Of a DNA stretch of 5,847 nt, positions 1 to 5,817 are shown one piece after another (the first letter of the stretch is position 1; each line of letters begins with the position of its first letter). The position numbers were made by a program, and so were the translations under genes. The notes under the pieces were generated by a model. That model was given only the letters and a program-made list of their open reading frames with translations. It did not search any database and was not told the DNA's origin. The stretch spans positions 1-5,847 of the forward strand of contig JAGHSS010000332.1 in NCBI GenBank assembly GCA_018065745.1. Reading direction: 5' to 3'. This DNA comes from Candidatus Neoflavobacterium equi. Lineage in GTDB: Bacteria; Bacteroidota; Bacteroidia; Flavobacteriales; Flavobacteriaceae.

Positions 1-1605
1 ATAAAACTATACTTATTAATTCTACTGACTACCGGACTCTATAGTTGTAAAAAAAATCAACTGAACGATTCGAATCAACTGAACGATAGCATTGAAAAAA
101 AAGAGGTTCAAAAAATCTATGCCCCAGGATCAGTCGTAATTGACACGACACTATTGAAAGGGTATTCTGAAAAAATTAAAAACTTCTACCAACAAAATGA
201 TTTCCGCACGGTTTGGACTGACAGTACAGATGTAAGACAATTGCTACAATCTATCAACAAGGTGAATGAAGACGGTTTGAATCCTCAAGATTACTATCTG
301 AAAAAGATCACTGATTTAAAATCAAAAAAAACAGGATTAAGCGAAGATCAAAGAATACAGTTGGATTTGTATCTAACTTCCAGTTTTTACAGATTGGCAA
401 ATCACTTCAACAGTGGGAAATTAAATCCTCGGAATTTATATACCGACTGGGAAATCAACAGAGGTGATTTGGACACGCCAAGATTACTACAAGAGAGTTT
501 GTTGGCGCATAATGTTGAAACAAAGCTTGACAGCTTGAAACCCAATCATGAGATATACAAAAGATTGAAAACGGCATTAGCTAAAGTAGACCCCAATGTT
601 GAAGAACCTTTGGAAAATCTGAAACCGATTGTTCTTGTGGGTAAATTAGTTCCAAATGACACCAATCCCAAAGTGATTGAAGTAAAGCAAAAGCTTGCTA
701 AAATGAAGTTGTATACTTTGGAGGATAGCATTACATCAATTTACAACGACACGCTGTTAGTAGCTGTAAAGAAGTTTCAGAAAAAAAATAACCTTCCACA
801 AGACGGTATTATTGGAACTGGAACTTTAAAGGCGTTGAATTACAACAAGGCGCAACGCAAAGCGCAAATCATCGCAAATATGGAACGTATGCGATGGTAC
901 CCTAGGGATTTGGGTGAAAACTTTGTATTGGTCAATATACCGGGATATGAATTGTGGTTGGTATCTAAAGGAGATACATTACAATCACATAAAATTGTAG
1001 TTGGAAAAAACAAGAGAAGAACACCAATCTTGAGTTCTAAGTTTAGCAACCTAGTACTTAACCCAACTTGGACTGTTCCTCCTACAATCATCAAGGAAGA
1101 TTTGACACCTGCAGCAACGAGAAATAGAGGTTATTTTGCCAATAACAGAATTAAAATCTACAATTCTAAAGGCGGTTTAGTTTCTGCAGACAATTGGAAT
1201 CCAGCACTGGCGAAGTCCTACCGTTATGTTCAGGATCCAGGGAGTCAAAACTCACTTGGTATCATTAAGTTCAACTTTCCCAACAATCATATGGTTTATT
1301 TGCACGACACAAGCAATAGAAGTATTTTTAACAAAGGTGGAAGAGATTTAAGCTCTGGTTGTGTAAGGGTTCAAAACCCAGAAAAGCTCGCTCTTAAATT
1401 ATTGGAACTGGACAACAGTGAAGTTACTGAAGATCAGTTCAACAAAATATTAGCATCTTTAAAAACTTCCAGTATCAAGATAAACTCCCCTATTTATGTA
1501 CACCAATTTTATTGGACTGTGTCCATTGCTAGGGATGGCGGAATAAATTTTAAAGACGATATCTATGAATTAGATTTTGATCTATATTTAAAAATGAGAA
1601 AGTAA
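1..1605 (+). CDS. L,D-transpeptidase lipoprotein, YcbB/LdtD type (5' end cut by window)
   Basis: Periplasmic enzyme expected to form 3-3 cross-links in peptidoglycan, or to exchange its terminal D-amino acid, through an acyl-enzyme on cysteine. The frame is open from base 1 and gives 534 residues here. The first 16 form a hydrophobic lipoprotein signal ending in a lipobox (L-Y-S-C, Cys16 at 46-48), so the true start is probably only a few codons left of the window and the internal TTG at 154 is not the start. After Cys comes K-K-N-Q without an acidic cluster, which suggests a periplasm-facing lipoprotein (inference). Then follow a polar linker (17-50), a scaffold region (about 52-210), a peptidoglycan-binding repeat (about 212-279, with VKKFQKKNNLPQDGIIG), the family motif NMERMRWYP (293-301), and the YkuD catalytic domain (about 305-480) with His435 in HDT and Cys454 in SSGCVRV. 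The tail has the YWT...FKDDIY block usual for this family. Family call is firm; exact substrate and gene symbol are not assignable. Confidence 0.93.
   Translation: MKLYLLILLTTGLYSCKKNQLNDSNQLNDSIEKKEVQKIYAPGSVVIDTTLLKGYSEKIKNFYQQNDFRTVWTDSTDVRQLLQSINKVNEDGLNPQDYYLKKITDLKSKKTGLSEDQRIQLDLYLTSSFYRLANHFNSGKLNPRNLYTDWEINRGDLDTPRLLQESLLAHNVETKLDSLKPNHEIYKRLKTALAKVDPNVEEPLENLKPIVLVGKLVPNDTNPKVIEVKQKLAKMKLYTLEDSITSIYNDTLLVAVKKFQKKNNLPQDGIIGTGTLKALNYNKAQRKAQIIANMERMRWYPRDLGENFVLVNIPGYELWLVSKGDTLQSHKIVVGKNKRRTPILSSKFSNLVLNPTWTVPPTIIKEDLTPAATRNRGYFANNRIKIYNSKGGLVSADNWNPALAKSYRYVQDPGSQNSLGIIKFNFPNNHMVYLHDTSNRSIFNKGGRDLSSGCVRVQNPEKLALKLLELDNSEVTEDQFNKILASLKTSSIKINSPIYVHQFYWTVSIARDGGINFKDDIYELDFDLYLKMRK
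55..87 (+). repeat. 15-bp direct repeat encoding a duplicated NQLNDS hexapeptide
   Basis: The 15-mer AATCAACTGAACGAT occurs at 55-69 and again at 73-87, with a period of 18 bp (six codons). It encodes NQLNDS twice, just after the lipidated cysteine of the L,D-transpeptidase. The serine codon that closes each unit differs at all three bases (TCG at 70-72, AGC at 88-90), so the identical unit is 15 bp rather than 18. It lies in a flexible linker, where in-frame length change should be tolerated. Confidence 0.85.
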
Positions 1606-1623
1606 AACTTTCTCATTTTTTTT
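1591..1623. terminator. Bidirectional intrinsic terminator between the convergent L,D-transpeptidase genes
   Basis: AAAATGAGAAAG (1591-1602) pairs perfectly over 12 bp with CTTTCTCATTTT (1608-1619). The 5-base loop TAAAA holds the TAA stop of the rightward gene (1603-1605). A run of T follows on the + strand to 1623, and on the - strand the hairpin is also followed by T-rich sequence. It can therefore end transcripts from both sides. Folding energy was not calculated. Confidence 0.85.
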
Positions 1624-1625
1624 AT

Positions 1626-2366
1626 TTATGACGCTAAAGATTCTGAAACTTCATTGACGATTCTTGATGGATGGTAGATAAACAAACACGAATTCTCTTT
1701 GATCGTATTGATTAAATTTTGGTGGATTTCCATTGGTACTGCTGGACATCCCAAGCTTCTACCCAGTCTCCCCTGTTGTGTGATAAAACGTTCAGAAACA
1801 TAATCAGCACCGTGAATAACGACTGCCCTATCTCTAGCTTTGTCGTTAAATCCTTTTTCAAGACCGTCTAACTTTAGTGAAAGCCCGTGTTTACCTTGAT
1901 AGGTTTCCCCTGTAAGATAAAATCCCAAGCTGCTTTTGTTTGATTCTAATACATTAGAAAAATTAGTAGCGAATTCTCCTCCACTTTTTAATCCATGGGA
2001 AACTAAGGAATGGATAAGCACTTCATTCTTTTCCATATCAATTACCCAAAGTCTTTTTTTAGTTGACGAAAGACTAAAATCAATGATCGTCAATTTATCG
2101 TTTGTAATTACACCTTGACTTTTCAATTGAAAATACCCTTTCAACGCTTTTGAAAAACATTCCAAACTTGGCGCTCCATAATTTTGAACATTCAAATTAC
2201 TGTAAGTATTTTGAATCTTCAAATCCATTGAAACTTTTGCATTAGCTGCGGTAATCTTGGGGTCGTTTAAAGGTTTTTTGTGGGCTTCATTATTTGCCAT
2301 TTCTACTGGTTTGAAAGAGGCCAAACAAACCAATGCGATCGGCAAAAATCGGCTTAAATATTTCAT
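1626..2366 (-). CDS. Murein L,D-transpeptidase catalytic domain family protein (YkuD_2 type), secreted
   Basis: Predicted secreted cell-wall enzyme of 246 residues. An N-terminal signal peptide (about 1-24) has a K/R start, a hydrophobic core IALVCLA and a plausible signal peptidase I site near VEMA. About 30-60 is a polar spacer. The catalytic domain spans roughly 65-235, with SHG (123-125), a G-F-Y-L-T-G block (148-153), IHG with His185, and the signature QGRLGRSLGCPAVP carrying Cys207. The GCPA form, instead of GCVR, separates this YkuD_2 family (Pfam PF13645) from the classical YkuD enzyme next to it. The family is annotated as L,D-transpeptidase; the reaction is inferred from the His/Cys pair. 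The gene has its own upstream promoter candidate and shares a terminator with its convergent neighbour. The ATG is chosen because the signal peptide begins right there. Val before Cys14 argues against lipidation. Confidence 0.9.
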   Translation of the reverse strand: MKYLSRFLPIALVCLASFKPVEMANNEAHKKPLNDPKITAANAKVSMDLKIQNTYSNLNVQNYGAPSLECFSKALKGYFQLKSQGVITNDKLTIIDFSLSSTKKRLWVIDMEKNEVLIHSLVSHGLKSGGEFATNFSNVLESNKSSLGFYLTGETYQGKHGLSLKLDGLEKGFNDKARDRAVVIHGADYVSERFITQQGRLGRSLGCPAVPMEIHQNLINTIKENSCLFIYHPSRIVNEVSESLAS

Positions 2367-2397
2367 TTATTTGAGTTTTAATAGGTTATGAGACTCT

Positions 2398-2405
2398 CAA
2401 ATTTA
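2398..2405 (-). promoter_or_regulatory. Candidate Bacteroidota -7 element for the YkuD_2 gene
   Basis: On the - strand these bases read TAAATTTG, a full match to TAnnTTTG, the -7 motif of Bacteroidota sigma-A promoters. It lies 31 bp before the ATG at 2366, a sensible distance for a short leader. No good -33 TTTG is present at the usual spacing; TGGG (2430-2427, 21 bp away) is the nearest weak candidate. Confidence 0.5.
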
Positions 2406-2567
2406 TAAATTTAAATTTAACGAGCACCCATTTAGACAAAAAAATTACCATTGTTTGGCAACATTTTTTAATAATTAACACCTCCCTCACACAATATTTT
2501 ATTTTTTTTTAGTTGTCTGTGAATGCATATGTAGGAAAATTTCTAAAGTGGTTTGACAAATTTGAAT

Positions 2568-2575
2568 TACTTTTG
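2568..2575 (+). promoter_or_regulatory. Candidate Bacteroidota -7 element for gpmI
   Basis: TACTTTTG fully matches TAnnTTTG and ends 23 bp before the gpmI ATG, so the leader would be less than about 20 nt. A TTTG at 2552-2555 is only 12 bp upstream, too close for a normal -33 element, so the -33 side is weak. No Shine-Dalgarno precedes the ATG, which is ordinary in this phylum. Confidence 0.5.
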
Positions 2576-2598
2576 AAAGACAATACAACCACACAGAA

Positions 2599-4116
2599 AT
2601 GAACAAAAAAGTAATACTAATGATTTTGGACGGTTGGGGAAAATCTCCAGATCCAAAAGTGTCTGCTGTTGATCAAGCAAACACTCCTTTTATAGATCAA
2701 TTATACACCAAATATCCCAATGCAGAATTGCGAACTGATGGATTGAACGTTGGTTTGCCAGAAGGGCAAATGGGAAATTCTGAGGTGGGCCATATGAATT
2801 TAGGAGCAGGTAGAATTGTATACCAGGATTTGGCTAAAATCAATTTAGCGATAAAAAACAAGACGCTTTCTGAAGAAAAAACACTCGTTGAGGCATTTGA
2901 ATACGCCAAGACAAACCAAAAGAACGTACACTTTCTAGGCTTACTATCAGATGGCGGTGTGCATTCCCATATACAACATTTATTTGCCTTACTAGATGCT
3001 GCAAAAGCTAAAGACGTCTCTAACGTTTATGTACATGCTTTTACAGACGGCAGGGATGTTGATCCAAAATCAGGAGCATCATTTATCACTCAACTTCAAG
3101 ACCACCTCAAAAACTCCAATGCAAAACTAGCCTCTGTAATTGGTCGCTATTATGCCATGGATCGCGACAAGAGATGGGAACGCGTGAAAAGAGCGTACGA
3201 CTTGTTGGTCTATGGAAAAGGAAATCAAGCAACAGATTTCACTCGTGAAATACAAGCCAGTTATGAGAATAATATAACGGATGAATTCATAGAACCTTTG
3301 GTTGCTGTGGATGCATTTGGACATCCTATTGGAAACATTCAAGAAGGAGATGTGGTGCTGTTTTTTAATTTTAGAACAGACAGAGGTCGCGAATTGACGG
3401 AAGTCCTTTCACAGATGGACCTTCCTGAATTCCAAATGCAAAAATTAAACTTACACTATGTAACTTTGACAAACTATGACGACAAATACAAAAATGTACA
3501 GGTCATCTATGACAAAGACAATTTAAAAGAAACTTTGGGAGAAGTGCTGTCTAAGGCTGGTAAAAAGCAAATTAGAATGGCTGAAACTGAAAAATACCCA
3601 CACGTTACCTTCTTCTTCTCTGGAGGACAAGAAGTGGAATTTGAAGGGGAACGCAGAATTTTAAAACCTTCACCAAAAGTTGCTACATACGATTTAAAAC
3701 CTGAGATGAGCGCTTATGAACTCAAAGACGCTTTGGTAGCTGAACTCGAGCAGGAATCTGCAGATTTTATCTGTATAAATTTCGCCAATGGAGACATGGT
3801 AGGACATACGGGAAGTATGGAAGCAGCGATTAGCGCTTGTGAAACCGTTGATGATTGTGTGGCCCAAATTATTACTGTTGCAAACAAACACAATTACACC
3901 ACCTTAGTTTTGGCTGACCATGGAAACTGCGAAACCATGATGAATGAGGATGGAACTCCAAATACAGCACACACGACAAATCCAGTGCCGATTATTCTTG
4001 TGGATCGAGAACTTGAACACATCAACTCTGGAGTTTTAGGTGATATTGCACCAACGGTTTTAAAATTGATGGGCATTGACAAACCGGCGGCCATGAGTTG
4101 TAATTCACTTATATAA
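2599..4116 (+). CDS. gpmI: 2,3-bisphosphoglycerate-independent phosphoglycerate mutase
   Basis: Cytoplasmic glycolytic and gluconeogenic enzyme that interconverts 3- and 2-phosphoglycerate through a phosphoserine intermediate, using two divalent metal ions (Mn in characterised homologues). The 505-residue length is typical. The alkaline-phosphatase-like domain is split around an inserted phosphotransferase domain. Metal-site motifs include LDGWG with Asp11 and the nucleophile Ser61 in GQMGNSEVGH. The inserted domain holds SDGGVHSH (117-124), DGRDVDP (150-156), RYYAMDRD (183-190) and FNFRTDR (256-262). Then come AETEKYPHVTFFFSGG (328-343), NGDMVGHTG with Asp399 and His403, LADHGNCE with Asp440 and His441, and TAHT with His458. 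No key residue is missing. Its start fits the conserved K-K-V-I-L-M-I-L-D opening. It stands alone, with a promoter candidate just upstream. No hairpin terminator is visible behind it, so read-through into map is possible. Confidence 0.98.
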   Translation: MNKKVILMILDGWGKSPDPKVSAVDQANTPFIDQLYTKYPNAELRTDGLNVGLPEGQMGNSEVGHMNLGAGRIVYQDLAKINLAIKNKTLSEEKTLVEAFEYAKTNQKNVHFLGLLSDGGVHSHIQHLFALLDAAKAKDVSNVYVHAFTDGRDVDPKSGASFITQLQDHLKNSNAKLASVIGRYYAMDRDKRWERVKRAYDLLVYGKGNQATDFTREIQASYENNITDEFIEPLVAVDAFGHPIGNIQEGDVVLFFNFRTDRGRELTEVLSQMDLPEFQMQKLNLHYVTLTNYDDKYKNVQVIYDKDNLKETLGEVLSKAGKKQIRMAETEKYPHVTFFFSGGQEVEFEGERRILKPSPKVATYDLKPEMSAYELKDALVAELEQESADFICINFANGDMVGHTGSMEAAISACETVDDCVAQIITVANKHNYTTLVLADHGNCETMMNEDGTPNTAHTTNPVPIILVDRELEHINSGVLGDIAPTVLKLMGIDKPAAMSCNSLI

Positions 4117-4166
4117 ATACACGTATAATTTAGATTTATTTAGGGTCTGAATTCCTGAAAATAATG

Positions 4167-4174
4167 TAAATTTG
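4167..4174 (+). promoter_or_regulatory. Candidate Bacteroidota -7 element for map and the methyltransferase gene
   Basis: TAAATTTG is a full match to TAnnTTTG, 20 bp before the map ATG. TCTG at 4146-4149, 17 bp upstream, is an imperfect -33 TTTG at an acceptable spacing. The leader would be only about 15 nt and contains no Shine-Dalgarno, only A/T-rich sequence. Confidence 0.55.
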
Positions 4175-4194
4175 CAAACAGAAATTTAAATATT

Positions 4195-5013
4195 ATGATT
4201 ATTCCAAAAACAAGAGAAGAGATTGAGTTAATGCGCGAGGCTGCTCTATTGGTATCCAAAACATTAGGAATGATTGCCAGTGAAATCAAACCTGGTATTA
4301 CAACTCTTCAATTAGATAAATTATCAGAAGCATATATCAGAGACAATGGAGGTATTCCAGGTTTTCTTGGATTATATGATTGTCCTGCAACTTTATTAAC
4401 TAGTATAAACGATCAAATTGTTCATGGTCTACCTACAAACAGACCTCTAGAAGATGGAGATGTTGTCTCTTGTGACCTTGGAGCAATTGTACATGGATTT
4501 TATGGAGATCATTGCTATACTTTTGAAGTAGGTGATGTGGCACCAGCTACAAAAAAATTACTTCAGGTAACAAAAGAATCTTTATATGCTGGAATCCGTG
4601 AATTTAAAATCGGAAACCGCGTTGAGGATGTTGGACATGCAATTCAAAAATATGCTGAAGACCACGGTTATGGGGTTGTACGCGAATTGGTAGGTCACGG
4701 ATTGGGACGCAAAATGCACGAAGCTCCAGAAATGCCAAACTATGGTAAAAAAGGAAGAGGAAAACTTTTTGTAGAAGGAATGACCGTTGCAATTGAACCT
4801 ATGATCAATATGGGTACCAAAAACATCAAACAACTAAAAGACGGTTGGACAATTGCAACTAGAGATGGTAAGCCTTCTGCACACTTTGAGCACGATGTTG
4901 CTTTGGTGGATGGTAAACCGGAATTATTATCTACATTTGAATACATCTATCAAGTTTTAGGAATAAAATCTGATGAGGAAAAAGAATTTAGACAAAAACC
5001 TTTAGTTCTTTAA
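4195..5013 (+). CDS. map: Type I methionine aminopeptidase
   Basis: Removes the initiator methionine from new proteins whose second residue is small; cytoplasmic and usually essential. The 272-residue protein has the pita-bread metallopeptidase fold throughout. The five metal ligands of the family are all visible: Asp94 (CDLG), Asp105 (YGDH), His168 (GHGLG), Glu201 (AIEPM) and Glu232 (HFEHD). The substrate-contact histidines His77 (IVHGLP) and His175 (KMHEAP) are also present. There is no N-terminal zinc-finger extension. It is slightly longer than the roughly 264-residue E. coli enzyme because of a charged C-terminal tail (about 255-272). The ATG directly precedes the typical I-P-K-T-R-E-E-I-E-L-M opening. 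Its TAA stop shares one base with the next gene's ATG, so the two are probably translated from one mRNA. Confidence 0.98.
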   Translation: MIIPKTREEIELMREAALLVSKTLGMIASEIKPGITTLQLDKLSEAYIRDNGGIPGFLGLYDCPATLLTSINDQIVHGLPTNRPLEDGDVVSCDLGAIVHGFYGDHCYTFEVGDVAPATKKLLQVTKESLYAGIREFKIGNRVEDVGHAIQKYAEDHGYGVVRELVGHGLGRKMHEAPEMPNYGKKGRGKLFVEGMTVAIEPMINMGTKNIKQLKDGWTIATRDGKPSAHFEHDVALVDGKPELLSTFEYIYQVLGIKSDEEKEFRQKPLVL

Positions 5014-5777
5014 TGAAGCAACTTTTCAAGTTTATACTTAACAATATACCAAGACCAATATTGATCAGGCTATCTTATGTAGCCCGACCAATATTGGCTT
5101 TTTTATTAAAGGGCGATCGATACACAGATCCTATTGACGGCAAAAGCTTTAAGGCTTTTTTACCGTATGGGTATGGAAACCAACGTTCCAATGTACTTTC
5201 TCCAAGTACCTTGTCTTTGGAAAGACACCGATTATTATGGCTTTACCTCAACAGAGAAACTGATTTTTTCACTGCTCCAAAAAAGGTATTGCACTTTGCC
5301 CCTGAACAAGCATTTTACTCCTTGTTCAAAAATCAAAAAAACTTAGATTATACCACCACAGACCTTGAGTCACCTTTGGCTGATGTTAAAGCAGACATCT
5401 GCAATTTGCCTTTTGAGGACAATAGCTATGATCTGATTCTGTGCAATCACGTCTTAGAGCACATTCCAGATGACCAGCAAGCGATGCGTGAATTGTATCG
5501 GATTTTAAAACCAGGCGGTATGGGAATTTTTCAAATCCCACAGGATTTGTCTCGAACGGAAACATTTGAAGACAACAGCATCACGGACCCCAAGGAAAGG
5601 GCTGCCATCTTTGGACAATACGACCATGTACGTGTCTATGGCGTCGACTATTTTGACAAACTTCGCCAGGTTGGATTTAAAGTCAATGAGGTGGACTATA
5701 CTTCTATTTTAACCAAAGAAGAGGTTGATCGTTATTGTTTAGCAGCGGGAGAAATTATCCCAGTTTGCTCAAAATAA
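5013..5777 (+). CDS. Class I SAM-dependent methyltransferase, substrate unknown
   Basis: Predicted methyltransferase of 254 residues with a Methyltransf_11-like core at about 90-175. Support: KVLHFAPE (91-98) at the place of SAM motif I, an acidic residue after strand 2 (Asp117 in TTTDLE), ADI-NLPFEDNSYD (127-140), NHVLEHIPD (145-153), and LKPGG (165-169). The first 33 residues are basic and hydrophobic, with RPIL repeated 11 residues apart, perhaps for membrane contact (inference). At 39-73 the pattern DPIDG...SPSTLSLERHR sits where related methyltransferases, as I recall them, have a CPxCG...CPxCGSLERHR zinc knuckle, so the cysteines seem to have been replaced. HVRVYG (205-210) is another conserved-looking block. 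The start overlaps the stop of map in TAATG, which suggests translational coupling. A strong terminator follows at once. No substrate can be named: glycan, lipid, small-molecule or protein targets are all possible. Confidence 0.87.
   Translation: MKQLFKFILNNIPRPILIRLSYVARPILAFLLKGDRYTDPIDGKSFKAFLPYGYGNQRSNVLSPSTLSLERHRLLWLYLNRETDFFTAPKKVLHFAPEQAFYSLFKNQKNLDYTTTDLESPLADVKADICNLPFEDNSYDLILCNHVLEHIPDDQQAMRELYRILKPGGMGIFQIPQDLSRTETFEDNSITDPKERAAIFGQYDHVRVYGVDYFDKLRQVGFKVNEVDYTSILTKEEVDRYCLAAGEIIPVCSK
5055..5104 (+). other. Terminator-like nested hairpin inside the methyltransferase 5' coding region
   Basis: CCAATATTG (5055-5063) is the exact reverse complement of CAATATTGG (5089-5097). Within this 9-bp outer stem, after a 4x4 internal loop, GGCTA (5068-5072) pairs with TAGCC (5080-5084) around a 7-base loop. 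Six T residues follow at 5099-5104. The layout resembles an intrinsic terminator or attenuator placed 40-90 bp after the start codon. The outer stem is also explained in part by the direct repeat GACCAATATTG (5053-5063, 5086-5096), which encodes RPIL twice. Function is unproven. Confidence 0.35.
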
Positions 5778-5817
5778 AAAAAAGGAACAGTTACATTTTA
5801 TAACTGTTCCTTTTTTT
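5777..5817. terminator. Strong intrinsic terminator after the methyltransferase gene
   Basis: GGAACAGTTA (5784-5793) pairs perfectly with TAACTGTTCC (5801-5810) around the 7-base loop CATTTTA. Seven A (5777-5783) before the stem face seven T (5811-5817) after it, so the helix can reach 17 bp and works as a U-tract terminator in either direction. It starts within the TAA stop of the methyltransferase gene and probably closes the map operon. Confidence 0.92.

Noticed and set aside
154..156. TTG as start of the first L,D-transpeptidase
   Set aside because: The same frame is open leftwards to base 1 and encodes a lipoprotein signal with a good lipobox, so the TTG is an internal leucine codon.
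2325..2366. Lipobox in the YkuD_2 protein (ALVC, Cys14)
   Set aside because: The residue before Cys is Val, not Gly, Ala or Ser, and the hydrophobic core continues past it; a signal peptidase I type signal fits better.
2454..2465. Small inverted repeat TGTT-TGGC-AACA as an operator
   Set aside because: Only 4 bp per arm in an A/T-rich stretch with no second copy; easily due to chance.
2553..2558. TTGACA resembling an E. coli -35 box before gpmI
   Set aside because: No TATAAT-like -10 lies about 17 bp downstream, and the phylum uses a different promoter consensus; the TAnnTTTG match nearby is a better candidate.
4117..4194. Terminator between gpmI and map
   Set aside because: I looked for a hairpin with a T-run and found none; the gap holds only a promoter candidate.
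4582..4946. Antisense open frames across map
   Set aside because: They lie fully opposite a strongly conserved gene, have low-complexity translations, no recognisable domain and no promoter or start context; they are shadows. The same holds for those opposite gpmI and the first L,D-transpeptidase, and for the + frame at 5134-5346 within the methyltransferase.
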